Origin: an uncultured Collinsella sp.
Lineage (GTDB): Bacteria > Actinomycetota > Coriobacteriia > Coriobacteriales > Coriobacteriaceae
Direction: 5' to 3'
NCBI GenBank assembly: GCA_959599915.1
Contig: CAUGJE010000024.1
Span: forward strand, 1 to 15,945
DNA: 15,945 nucleotides
How positions within the stretch are numbered: position 1 is the stretch's first letter; each line of letters starts with the position of its first letter. Below the pieces are notes generated by a model. The model was not told where the DNA came from. It worked only from the letters and a program-made list of their open reading frames with translations, and did no database searches. This document shows positions 7,586 to 15,106 of the stretch, one piece after another. A program made the position numbers and the translations under genes.

Positions 7586-8290
7586 TCAGTCTTCGATTTC
7601 AGGGTTCAGAAAGTCGATGCCCTCGTCCTCGGGATGCGCGAGAGCCTGTTTAATGGCCACTCCGCCCTTAATGGAATAGATGACAGCCGTGAGCATGGAG
7701 AAGATCACGCCGCCGTACACAAAGAAGATGCCGAGGGGCACCGAGCTTCCGTTGAGGCCCGGGAAGGCCGTAAGGGTTGAAGGTAAAAGATGCAGGCCGT
7801 CAATAACGGGGAACCCGAGCAGCATGAGCGAGAAGCCGGTCATGAGCAGTGCAGTGGCAATCTTTCCGGGAAAGACGACATCGATGGGGCGACGGTGATA
7901 ATGACGCACGATAAGCGTGCCGATGCCCAGATAGATGTCGCGGCCAATAATGAGCACGCAGACCCAGATGGGCAGCTCTCCGCGGACCACCAGCCCAAGT
8001 ACGCCGGTGAACAGCAGCGCACGGTCGCAGATGGGATCCATGACCTTGCCGAGCCACGAGACCGTCTTGGTCATGCGGGCGATCTGACCGTCCATCCAGT
8101 CGGTAGAGGCGGCAACGGCGTAGATAACGATGGCGATGACGCGGTTGTTATCCGTCACAAACAGGTACAGAAATACCAGGGTGAGGATCAGGCGCGTAAA
8201 GGTGATGAAATTGGAGATCGTAAAGATCTTATTCGACGGGTAATCGGAAGTGCCGATAAGCTCCTTTTTGATCTTCTTTTTGATGCCCAC
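7586..8290 (-). CDS. CDP-alcohol phosphatidyltransferase (PgsA-like)
   Basis: An integral membrane enzyme that moves a phosphatidyl group from CDP-diacylglycerol to an alcohol, most often glycerol-3-phosphate (PgsA). The full family motif D-x2-DG-x2-AR-x8-G-x3-D-x3-D is present as DWMDGQIAR, then G in WLGKVMD and D in PICDR, so the metal-binding aspartates are intact. About six hydrophobic segments are visible, starting with FITFTRLILTLVFLYLFV. I choose the GTG at 8290 (protein of 234 residues beginning GIKKKIKK) because GGGGGAG lies 4-5 nt upstream; ATG starts up to 42 codons earlier lack such a site and add an unlikely extension. The acceptor alcohol (glycerol phosphate, inositol phosphate or another) cannot be fixed from sequence. 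It heads the leftward operon. Confidence 0.85.
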   Translation of the reverse strand: MGIKKKIKKELIGTSDYPSNKIFTISNFITFTRLILTLVFLYLFVTDNNRVIAIVIYAVAASTDWMDGQIARMTKTVSWLGKVMDPICDRALLFTGVLGLVVRGELPIWVCVLIIGRDIYLGIGTLIVRHYHRRPIDVVFPGKIATALLMTGFSLMLLGFPVIDGLHLLPSTLTAFPGLNGSSVPLGIFFVYGGVIFSMLTAVIYSIKGGVAIKQALAHPEDEGIDFLNPEIED

Positions 8291-8418
8291 AGGACTCCCC
8301 CGCTGGTTAACGACAAAACTTTCGATACTATACCCGTTCCGGCGATGTCTATCCAGCGTATGCATAGAGAGTCCAGACATATGGAGGATGCTACTGGGTT
8401 GTGCGGGATTCTGCATTT

Positions 8419-8475
8419 GTGTACATCAGCCTCCAAATATGACATTTTTCGGCATCTTTGATGGCTGATGTACAC
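8419..8475. repeat. 13-bp inverted repeat with AT-rich 31-nt spacer
   Basis: gtgtacatcagcc (8419-8431) and its exact complement (8463-8475) flank an AT-rich spacer. The pair lies upstream of the pgsA-like gene, in its probable promoter region. It may be an operator with two half sites brought together by looping, or a hairpin. No T-run follows on either strand, so a terminator is unlikely. Confidence 0.5.
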
Positions 8476-8632
8476 GTTTTGATTCGGTGATTACATCGAT
8501 CGGGAAAGTTGTTGCCTTAAGCAAATTAATCATGATGTGCGGGTCGAGAAGGGTTGGCGCCAAAAGAGCCCAACGGCCGTTACGGCTTCGTTAGAAACGC
8601 GCCCCACCATGGATGGTGAACCCGAAAGGTAA

Positions 8633-8665
8633 GGCGCGCGGGCATGGTGAATCGGCCCGCGCGCC
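8633..8665. promoter_or_regulatory. GC-only 11-bp leader hairpin before the ABC transporter
   Basis: ggcgcgcgggc (8633-8643) is perfectly complementary to 8655-8665, with an 11-nt loop. It ends about 10 nt before the AAAGGA ribosome site of the ATPase gene. In the mRNA it would be a very stable 5' hairpin, perhaps an attenuator or translation-control element. Function is inferred from position only. Confidence 0.4.
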
Positions 8666-8686
8666 CGGAAGAGAAAGGATAAACCC

Positions 8687-9411
<725 letters not shown>

Positions 9412-9415
<4 letters not shown>

Positions 9416-10182
9416 CGGGTGAGAAAGGCGGCCTGCTCGCGGGCCTGCGCGCCGAGGCCCTGAAGTCGCGCCACGCGGCACCGGTTCGCCTGGCCGTGCT
9501 CATGGCGCTGCCGATGCCGCTGCTCGGCGCGATGCCCTACCGGGGCGTGCAGATCTTCAGCGCGTGGAACTACTGGTACGCGCTCTTCCTGCCCGTGTCT
9601 CTATCGCTCGTGGTGGCGTGCGTCGCGCGGGCGGACGCTCGCACGCGGATGCGGGGGCTTCTGGGCCTGGGCTTCCCGCTCGGGCGAGCCTGGTGGGCCA
9701 AGGCGCTCTGGTGCCTCGCGCTCTGCACGCTCTCGAACCTCGTGGTCTTCGGCATCTACCTCGCGGGATCGGCGTTCTCCTCGCAGGGCCTCACGGCCGC
9801 GGGCACGCTCACGATGCTCCTCTGCGCGCTCGCCAACACGGTGACCGCGGCGTGGATGATCCCCGCAGGGCTCTTCCTCACGGCGCGGCTCGGCATGCTC
9901 GCGGGCATCTTCTGCCCGCTCGCCGCGCAGCTCGTGGGTGGGTTCGCCTGGTCGCTGATGCCGCTGCCGCAGCTCTTTCCGCCGTCGGCGAGCATGGTCA
10001 TCCCCACGAGCTTCATTCCCGTGCTGCCGAGCGGCGAGCCGCTCGCGGCGGACATGGCGCTCGGCGGGGCGCTCATGGCGGACGGCGTGCTCACGCTGGC
10101 GGGCCTTGCGGTCTGCGCGCTCGCGTTCGCCGCGCTCACGGCGGCGGGCGCGGCCTGGTTCGCGCGCTCCGAGGAGAGGTGA
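9412..10182 (+). CDS. LanE/MutE-type ABC transporter permease
   Basis: A 256-residue membrane subunit. The N-terminus (LLAGLRAEALKSRHAAPVRL) has the short amphipathic entry typical of LanE/LanG permeases. About six transmembrane segments follow, with an extracytoplasmic WNYWY near residue 46 between the first two. It overlaps the ATPase gene by 4 nt, and its TGA overlaps the next ATG (TGATG). With the ATPase and second permease it should form an asymmetric LanFEG exporter that removes a membrane-active peptide from the envelope. Assignment rests on topology, partner gene and weak sequence motifs. Confidence 0.82.
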
Positions 10183-10997
10183 TGGCCATGACACGACTCT
10201 CCGACCCGACGCCGCGCATGACTCTCCCGCGGGCCCTGCTCTCCGAGGCCCTGCGCCTGGCGCGCTCCCCGCTCGCGGCGGTGCACCTCGCCTGCGGCCT
10301 GGCGGCCGGTCTTGCCTGCGGCGAGTACTTCTCCGTAACCCGATGGGACCCGGCGCTGGGCGCGGACGCCTACGCCCAGTTCCTCGGCGCCCTCATGCCG
10401 CTCATGTCCGCCATCGTCTGCGGGCTCGCCGTGGACGAGGAGCGCGCTGCCGGGCGCCTCACCAACCTCACGGCGGTCCCCTCGCGAGGGCGCGCCGTCG
10501 CGGCGAAGCTGCTCGCCCTTGCGGCGCTCGGCGCGGGCGCGCTGGCCGTGGCGCTCGGCGCGTTCGGGGCCGTGCTCGCCGTCGCCGGGCGCCTGCCGCT
10601 CGGGCCCGCTCCGCTTGCGGCCGCCTGGGCGGGCATCGTGCTGGGCAGCCTGCCCCTCTACGCGCTGGGGCTCGGCGTGGCCCTGCGCCTCGGCCGCAAC
10701 GCCGCCATCGGCGGCGGCGCGGCGGGGACGCTCCTCGCGTTCTTCTCGGTGGGCGGACTTGCGCACGGCCTCATGACCGGCGAGCTCACCGGTGCCCTGG
10801 CGACGCCCCTGGGCTGGGTGCCGCTCGCCTGGCCCGCGCGCCTGGGGTCGCTCGTGGTGGAGGCCTTCATCGACGCCGCACGCGCGGCGGGCCCTCTCCT
10901 CACGACTGCGCTCGCTGGCCTCGCGCTCACCCTGGCAGCCGCCGCCGTCCTTCTCGCCTGGTTCTGCCGCTTCGAGGACGGGAGGGCAGATGCGTAG
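10182..10997 (+). CDS. LanG/MutG-type ABC transporter permease
   Basis: A 271-residue second permease. It opens with a short amphipathic stretch (LPRALLSEALRLARSPLAAV) and has about six hydrophobic segments rich in Ala, Leu and Gly. A conserved-looking cytoplasmic run VDEERAAGRLTNLTAVP lies near 85-101, as in other LanG permeases, where an acidic EERxAG-type segment contacts the ATPase. The ATG at 10182 overlaps the previous stop; the second in-frame ATG at 10188 has slightly better spacing from GGAGAGG and is an alternative. Its last codons overlap the next gene by 8 nt. Confidence 0.82.
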   Translation: MAMTRLSDPTPRMTLPRALLSEALRLARSPLAAVHLACGLAAGLACGEYFSVTRWDPALGADAYAQFLGALMPLMSAIVCGLAVDEERAAGRLTNLTAVPSRGRAVAAKLLALAALGAGALAVALGAFGAVLAVAGRLPLGPAPLAAAWAGIVLGSLPLYALGLGVALRLGRNAAIGGGAAGTLLAFFSVGGLAHGLMTGELTGALATPLGWVPLAWPARLGSLVVEAFIDAARAAGPLLTTALAGLALTLAAAAVLLAWFCRFEDGRADA

Positions 10998-11238
10998 GAA
11001 GGCGCTCGCCGCCATGCTCGTCCTCCTCTCCGCAGCGCTCGTCCTGGGCGGGAATGCCCTGCTCGACGCTGCGGACGACAGGGGCAATGTCCGAGAGCTC
11101 CAGCTCATCTTCTTCGGGCGGGAGTCGGACGGCGAGGGCTGGCTCGAGATCGAGGCGCGCGGCGGCTCGGGCGTGCGCTACCACGCGTGCGACGCGGCCG
11201 AGGCGCCCGCGGCTGCGCGCAGGGCTCTGGACCGCTGA
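10990..11238 (+). CDS. Small exported or membrane-anchored protein of unknown function
   Basis: An 82-residue protein I do not recognise. Residues 3-4 are basic and 5-24 form one hydrophobic segment (ALAAMLVLLSAALVLGGNAL), so it is either secreted or anchored with its C-terminus outside. There is no lipobox. The remaining ~55 residues are short and acidic, with an RELQLIFFGRES stretch, a WLEIEARGG strand-like stretch and one cysteine. GGGAGGG lies 4 nt before the ATG, which overlaps the end of the second permease gene by 8 nt. Coupling to the transporter suggests a periplasm-side accessory, perhaps binding the antibiotic or signalling to the kinase. That role is inference. Confidence 0.65.
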   Translation: MRRKALAAMLVLLSAALVLGGNALLDAADDRGNVRELQLIFFGRESDGEGWLEIEARGGSGVRYHACDAAEAPAAARRALDR

Positions 11239-11283
11239 GTGCGGCGCTAGTACAATTCCGACGAGAGTTTCAGGAGGTCGAAC

Positions 11284-11946
11284 ATGGCGAGGATACTGGC
11301 AGTGGATGATGAACGGGCGATCCTCGACGCGCTCGCGCGCGTCCTCGGCCGCGACGGCCATGAGGTCGTCAGGGCGGCCGACCCGACGACAGTCCCGGGG
11401 ATGGACCTCTCGCGCTTCGACCTCGTGCTCTGCGACGTCATGATGCCGGGGCTCGACGGCTTCGAGCTCGTGCGGCAGATCCGCCCGGACTTCGACGGGC
11501 CCATCGTCTTCCTGACCGCGCGCGTGGCCGAGGAGGACGCCGTGGCCGCCTACGGCCTGGGCGCCGACGACTACGTCCGCAAGCCCTTCGGGGCCGCGGA
11601 ACTGCGCGCCAAGGTCGCGGCCCATCTACGCCGTGAGCGCCGGCCGCGCTCGCACGCCCTCTCCTTCGGGGAGGCGCGGATCGACCTCGGGGCGCGCGAC
11701 CTCGCCGTGGGCGGCGAGACCGTGCCGCTCACTCCCACCGAGTACGCCATCTGCGAGTACCTCGCGCGCCACCCCGGGCAGGTCATGAGCCGCGCGCAGA
11801 TACGCGAGGCGGTGCTCGGCTGGGAGAGCGACGCCGGCGACGCGGCCATATCCATGCAGGTCAGCCGCGCCCGGAAGAAACTCTCCGAGGCCGGCGCCGA
11901 TCCGATCGCGACCGTCTGGGGGATGGGGTACAAGTGGCAGCTCTGA
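11284..11946 (+). CDS. OmpR-family response regulator
   Basis: A 220-residue two-component regulator. The receiver domain (1-112) has the acidic pair D8/D9, phospho-acceptor D51 in LCDVMMPG, T78 and K100 in RKPF, so the phosphorylation site is complete. The C-terminal winged helix (about 125-220) has TPTEYAICEYLARHPG and the RARKKL..I.TVWGMGYKW ending. AGGAGG sits 6 nt before the ATG. A TACAAT about 30 nt upstream of the ATG could be a -10 box for separate expression, without a clear -35. It follows the transporter genes in the same direction and by analogy with lantibiotic systems should control them. Its partner kinase is broken in this genome. Confidence 0.93.
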   Translation: MARILAVDDERAILDALARVLGRDGHEVVRAADPTTVPGMDLSRFDLVLCDVMMPGLDGFELVRQIRPDFDGPIVFLTARVAEEDAVAAYGLGADDYVRKPFGAAELRAKVAAHLRRERRPRSHALSFGEARIDLGARDLAVGGETVPLTPTEYAICEYLARHPGQVMSRAQIREAVLGWESDAGDAAISMQVSRARKKLSEAGADPIATVWGMGYKWQL

Positions 11947-11972
11947 GGACCGGGGCGCGAGGTCGCGGGGGC

Positions 11973-12980
11973 ATGCCGCTCTCCTTCGTCATCGCGCGCT
12001 ACTTCGCCTACGCGTTCGCGGCGGTCGCCACGGCGTGGCTCGCCTCGTTCATGGCGCTCTCCGCGGCGATCAATGTGGACTTCGTCTACGAGGCAAGCTG
12101 GGGGCCGGCCAATGCGCGCGAGGTCGCGGAGGGCCTGGCACGCGACGGCGTCTGCGGGCAGCAGGACGTGCCGACGGCCTACCGCTACCTCATCCTGAAC
12201 AAGGACGGATACGTGCTGATGACAGACCTCGAGGGCACGCGGCTCGAGGACGCGACGGAAATGGCCCGTACGGCACTCGCCGCTGATCCGGGCACAGTGG
12301 AGATCGAGGGCGGGGGCTCGGGCCTCACCTACGCCGCGTTCCCGCTCAAGGACGGCGGGGCATGCGCGCTCGTCAGCGAGTACCTGCCGCAGTGGGTCTC
12401 GCGCGATCTCGCCGGCCTGCTTCCCAACCCGCAGAACCTCATGCTCGTCGGCGTCGCGGCGGGAAGCGCGCTCGCGCTCGCGCTCGTGGCGCGCCGCGCG
12501 AGCCGCGTGATCTCGCGCAAGATGGCGCCGCTCGCGGAGGCGGCGGGGCGCGTCGGCGCGGGGGAGCTCGACTTCGCGGTCGGCAGCACCAACGTGCGCG
12601 AGGTGAACGACGTCCTCGCCGCGATGGACGCCATGCGGGCCTCCCTCGCCGAGTCGCTCGAGGCCCGCTGGGCCGCGGAGCGGGGGCAGCGCGAGCAGGT
12701 GGCGTCGCTCGCCCACGACCTCAAGACGCCGCTCACCGTGCTGCGCGCCAACGCCGACTTCGTGGCGGAGGAGCTGGAAGACGAGAAAGACGCCGACCTC
12801 GCGGCCGCCGCGCGCGACATAGCCGGCGGTGTCGAAAGGCTCGACGGCTACGTGCGCCTGCTCATCGAGGCCTCGCGCGGGTCCGGCGGGGCGGAGAGGG
12901 CCCCCATGCGGCCGGCCGAGCTCTGCGAGCAGGTCCTCGTCCTCGAAAGATTTCCACCGCCCCCTACAGGCCTGGATTGA
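11973..12980 (+). pseudogene. Sensor histidine kinase, N-terminal part (split gene)
   Basis: Genuine kinase sequence runs to about 12939; the remaining ~13 residues (after EQVL) are read from unrelated DNA. Present are TM1 (about 9-33), an extracytoplasmic sensor region (34-150), TM2 (about 157-172), a HAMP-like linker, and the HisKA helix with phospho-acceptor His248 in LAHDLKTPLTV. The whole ATP-binding domain is missing; it lies inverted at 13341-13776. Joining the parts through the shared CCTCG keeps the frame and gives EQVL-AEAAQIARARG, a normal kinase of about 465 residues. The ATG at 11973 is preferred; a GTG at 11934 overlapping the regulator's stop is possible. As it stands the protein cannot phosphorylate itself. 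Confidence 0.85.
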
Positions 12981-13097
12981 TTTAACAGTTGATTTAATCT
13001 GGCTGAACAAGCCGAGCATGGGCCGGTTGACAAAATGTAAGGTAAAATAGCAGATACGACCGTACGCCGGTGCGGGGTTCGGGTGATGTGATAGAAA

Positions 13098-13113
13098 GTA
13101 ATACACGTATTAC
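13098..13113. promoter_or_regulatory. Probable antitoxin operator palindrome
   Basis: GTAATAC-ac-GTATTAC, 7-bp arms, located 20 bp before the start codon of the ribbon-helix-helix gene. Antitoxins of this class usually bind such a site to repress their own operon. A TTGACA at 13027-13032 may be the -35 box; no good -10 stands 16-18 bp after it. Confidence 0.5.
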
Positions 13114-13133
13114 ATCTAACCGGGAGGTGCATC

Positions 13134-13328
13134 ATGGCAACCGCCACCGCAGCCCTGAGAACCCCCGAGGACCTCGCGAACAGGTACGACCGCCTGGCGA
13201 AGTCGACGGGCCGCACGAAAACCTTCTACATGACGGAGGCGCTTGCCGCAGAGATAGGCAGGCTCGAATACGAGTACGGCCTCATGAATTATCCGGGAAG
13301 CGTTTGGTTGCGAGGTATGCCAGTGTGA
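13134..13328 (+). pseudogene. Ribbon-helix-helix antitoxin, 3'-truncated
   Basis: The first ~51 residues form a RelB/ParD-like DNA-binding antitoxin domain. A beta-strand stretch (TATAALRTPEDL) leads into LANRYDRLAKSTGRTKTFYM and TEALAAEIGRLEYEYGL; the GRTK(T/S)FY turn is characteristic of this family. The toxin-binding C-terminal tail is missing. From about 13286 the frame reads unrelated sequence (NYPGSVWLRGMPV), the 3' flank of the inverted kinase fragment. No toxin gene follows. GGGAGG lies 6 nt before the ATG, and an operator-like palindrome is just upstream, so it may still be expressed as a free DNA-binding stub. Confidence 0.7.
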
Positions 13329-13348
13329 GGGCCTGATTCGTCAGGCCC
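13329..13348 (-). terminator. Hairpin at the end of the kinase gene
   Basis: GGGCCTGA-TTCG-TCAGGCCC: a perfect 8-bp stem with a TTCG tetraloop when read on the plus strand. It includes the stop codon of the inverted kinase fragment. No U-run follows on the minus strand, so it is a weak or Rho-assisted terminator at best. It probably belonged to the end of the intact transporter-kinase operon. Confidence 0.45.
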
Positions 13349-13776
13349 CGCACAGGGGGACCGCGATGGTGGCCACCGCGCCGCCCGAGGGGCTGTTGGC
13401 GAGCGAGACGGAGCCCCCGTGGGCGCTCGCGGCCTCGGAGGCGACGTGGAGGCCGAGCCCGTAATGGCGGCCTCCGTCGCGCGAGGAGCGAGAGGAGTCG
13501 TCTGTGAAGAGGCGCTCGCAGCCGCGTTCGAGGGCGGCGGGAGAAAAGCCCGGTCCGTCGTCGGCGACCTCGATGACGAGGTATCCACCAGCGACGTCGC
13601 AGGAGACCACCACGCGCGAGCGCGCGTGCTCGGCGGCGTTGGCCACGAGGTTCGCGGCGGCTCGCGCCAGGGTGGTTCGGTCGAGTGGGGCCTCGGGCGC
13701 GCCCGCGACAGCGGGGCCCGTGGCCGCGTCGAGCGTCACGCCTCGCGCCCGGGCGATCTGGGCGGCCTCGGCGAGG
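13341..13776 (-). pseudogene. Histidine kinase ATP-binding domain, inverted C-terminal part
   Basis: About 144 residues of HATPase_c domain, in the opposite orientation to the kinase N-terminal part. The N-box is ANLVANAAEHA, the G1 box DDGPGFS, a FTDDSSRS segment follows in the F-box region, and the G2 box is HYGLGLHVA; all are intact. The native stop (TGA, plus 13341-13343) is kept. The domain starts at LAEAAQIARARGVTLD; upstream residues in the open frame (13777-14018) come from unrelated DNA and a repeat. It has the same very high GC as 8687-12939, supporting a common origin. No ribosome site or plausible start serves it alone. Confidence 0.85.
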
Positions 13777-13909
13777 GGCGCCGTCCCTGGGTCGGCTCCT
13801 CGATGGCCGCGGCTGAATTCCCCTGCCATCGGCTGCGTGGGTTCCGGCACGGGGCTCTGGCGCTGCTCGAACTGGGCGCAAGACTCGGCTGTTGGTCGTA
13901 CCGGACGGC
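13777..13909. other. Unassigned GC-rich spacer between kinase fragment and repeat
   Basis: About 130 bp joining the inverted kinase fragment to the first repeat copy. All frames were read; none gives a recognisable protein. It may be a fragment of another gene left by the rearrangement. Confidence 0.4.
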
Positions 13910-14086
13910 ATACGTTTTGAGACCGGCAAGCTGATGCCGGCTCGAGGACAGCGGCCCGGTGCACCGGGCCGATCGATAGCGGTCTCAGGTTCACAGCGCA
14001 GCTTCTCAGGGCTCGCATATATAGGAAGACTTGATTGGCAATCGATTTTAATGAAGTCGGCAGCGCATGTCAGAGTTTTCAACAAA
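13910..14086 (-). repeat. Structured 177-bp repeat, copy 1
   Basis: Matches copy 2 at 14807-14983 in the same orientation at 171 of 177 positions; all six differences are transitions. Read on the minus strand its 3' half can fold into an outer stem TGAGACCG with CGGTCTCA enclosing a perfect 20-bp palindrome (10-bp arms meeting at GTGCAC) and a hairpin CCGGCA-tcagct-TGCCGG. The last base pairs of the outer stem and second hairpin compete. Open frames cross both strands, but in each about half or more of the differences change the amino acid, so protein coding is unlikely. It sits immediately downstream of the SdpI-like gene. Confidence 0.8.
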
Positions 14087-14128
14087 TTTAACATGCCACC
14101 CTTTATATCCGCACGCGCGTAATTCAAC

Positions 14129-14755
14129 TCATAAGGACCGGCTATCCCTTACCAGTGACACAATCTCAAACGCACAGAACAGAATCATCAGTCCAATCAT
14201 CGCATAAGAGGCAGCCGAACCTTCAAGCACTATTCCACAAAGAACAATCTCCGCGCCGCCAATAAGAACTGTTATCAGGCGCTCTGCCTTTTTGCTCTCG
14301 CCGCTCGCATAAAAAGGCGGCAAAGCGCACAAGATCACATATAGCCCGGGAAGGGAATACAGGATCGATAGTCCAAGCCCCCCATCAACCGCAGTGCTTT
14401 GCGCAAGAATCAACTGAACCCAAACGGCAATTATCACTGAGCAGGTTGTCGATAAAAGAAGACTAGAAATATAGCACGCAACAAAGTCCCGTCGCATTCG
14501 AACAGAGAAATCCGCGAACTCTCTTCGCCGCGTGGAAACAATAAGGTACACAGAAATTGCAATAGAACCAATCAGGGAAAACAGCGGAACAACCAGCAAT
14601 TCAAGCTTATTACCCCATCGATCAACCACACCCCCACTCCAATGAGCGGGAATTGTATCAGGGAGGACTGACCAAGCCGCCCATAGAATCAGAAATGGAA
14701 GAATAGAGAGGATGAAAGATGATAACACTGCAGTAATTTTTTTTGAGGCTCTCAT
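14129..14755 (-). CDS. SdpI-like / DUF1648 membrane protein
   Basis: A 208-residue polytopic membrane protein. After the first transmembrane segment it has LPDTIPAHWSGGVVDRWGNK (about residues 31-50), the characteristic DUF1648 stretch found in SdpI, the Bacillus immunity protein against the SdpC toxin, and in relatives of unknown role. About six hydrophobic segments are visible. The ATG at 14755 is preferred; AAGGAG stands about 10 nt upstream, a little far. A GTG nine codons earlier is the alternative. Codons 4-6 contain a run of eight A (plus 14737-14744), a possible slippage site. GC is far lower than in the kinase and transporter genes. The gene lies between two direct repeats, so it could be lost or amplified by recombination. 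An immunity role is only suggested by family. Confidence 0.78.
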   Translation of the reverse strand: MRASKKITAVLSSFILSILPFLILWAAWSVLPDTIPAHWSGGVVDRWGNKLELLVVPLFSLIGSIAISVYLIVSTRRREFADFSVRMRRDFVACYISSLLLSTTCSVIIAVWVQLILAQSTAVDGGLGLSILYSLPGLYVILCALPPFYASGESKKAERLITVLIGGAEIVLCGIVLEGSAASYAMIGLMILFCAFEIVSLVRDSRSL

Positions 14756-14806
14756 CGATTCCGCATCTCCTTGCGCGCCCACATTCCACTCCGCCTTAAA
14801 TCAAGT

Positions 14807-14983
14807 ATACGTTTTGAGACCGGCAAGCTGATGCCGGCTCGAGGACAGCGGCCCGGTGCACCGGGCCGATCGATAGCAGTCTCAGGTTCACAGCGCAGTT
14901 TCTCAGGGCTCGCATATATAGGAAGACTTGATCGGCAATCGATTTTAATGAAGTCGACAGCGCATGTCAGAGCTTTCAGCAAA
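14807..14983 (-). repeat. Structured 177-bp repeat, copy 2
   Basis: Second copy of the element, upstream of the SdpI-like gene on the minus strand; its end is 51 bp before that start codon. In the outer stem this copy has U where copy 1 has C (plus 14878 A versus 13981 G). On a minus-strand RNA this turns a C-G pair into a U-G wobble, so the stem is kept; on a plus-strand RNA it would be broken. This mildly favours the minus strand as the functional RNA. The sequences flanking the two copies differ completely on both sides, which defines the ends. Confidence 0.8.
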
Positions 14984-14984
14984 C

Positions 14985-15031
14985 CGCAGGTAAATTCGTA
15001 TACCAAAAATTGGTACACGGATTTACCTGCG
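14985..15031. repeat. Palindrome with 22-bp arms abutting repeat copy 2
   Basis: Arms 14985-15006 and 15010-15031 match at 20 of 22 positions around a 3-nt loop. On either strand's RNA one of the two exceptions would be a G-U wobble and the other a mismatch, so neither strand is favoured. No T-run follows. It starts one base after repeat copy 2 ends and is absent from copy 1. It could be a cruciform-forming operator, a recombinase site or a hairpin before the repeat RNA. Confidence 0.65.
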
Positions 15032-15106
15032 ATGTTCATGCTTGGTCAAAAGCCTATCAAGCGATATATCCATTATTTTAATGCGCGCGCCTGAGCTTTT
15101 GACTGA

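Larger units (their letters stand above)
8291..8686. other. Divergent intergenic region, boundary of the GC-rich block
   Basis: About 400 bp between the divergent pgsA-like and ABC transporter genes, without a supported gene. Composition changes from moderate to very high GC at about 8540. It holds the inverted repeat at 8419-8475, nearer pgsA, and a GC-rich hairpin at 8633-8665, nearer the transporter. A seven-codon frame (MDGEPER, 8609-8632) lies just before the latter but has no ribosome site. I could not identify a convincing sigma-70 promoter for the transporter. Confidence 0.6.

Noticed and set aside
9564..10181. Upstream extension of the second permease frame
   Set aside because: It overlaps the first permease in another frame and reads as Arg/Ala-rich low complexity; the real gene starts at 10182 or 10188.
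11571..13106. 511-codon minus-strand open frame across the regulator and kinase
   Set aside because: It is a frame shadow caused by very high GC: the plus strand encodes clear receiver, winged-helix and HisKA domains, and the minus reading is Arg/Ala/Gly-rich without any domain.
13315..13912. GTATGCC/GGCATAC inverted pair as a recombinase site for kinase inversion
   Set aside because: Only 7 bp match, it does not coincide with the frame-restoring breakpoints, and matches of that length are expected by chance over 600 bp.
13910..14122. Short proteins encoded by the repeat copies (both strands)
   Set aside because: The two copies differ mainly by amino-acid-changing substitutions in either frame, there is no ribosome site, and the structure explains the conservation better.
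13910..14983. Integron attC sites, T-box leader or CRISPR array
   Set aside because: There are no RYYYAAC/GTTRRRY core pairs in place, no T-box sequence or specifier context, and only two long copies rather than short regular repeats with spacers.
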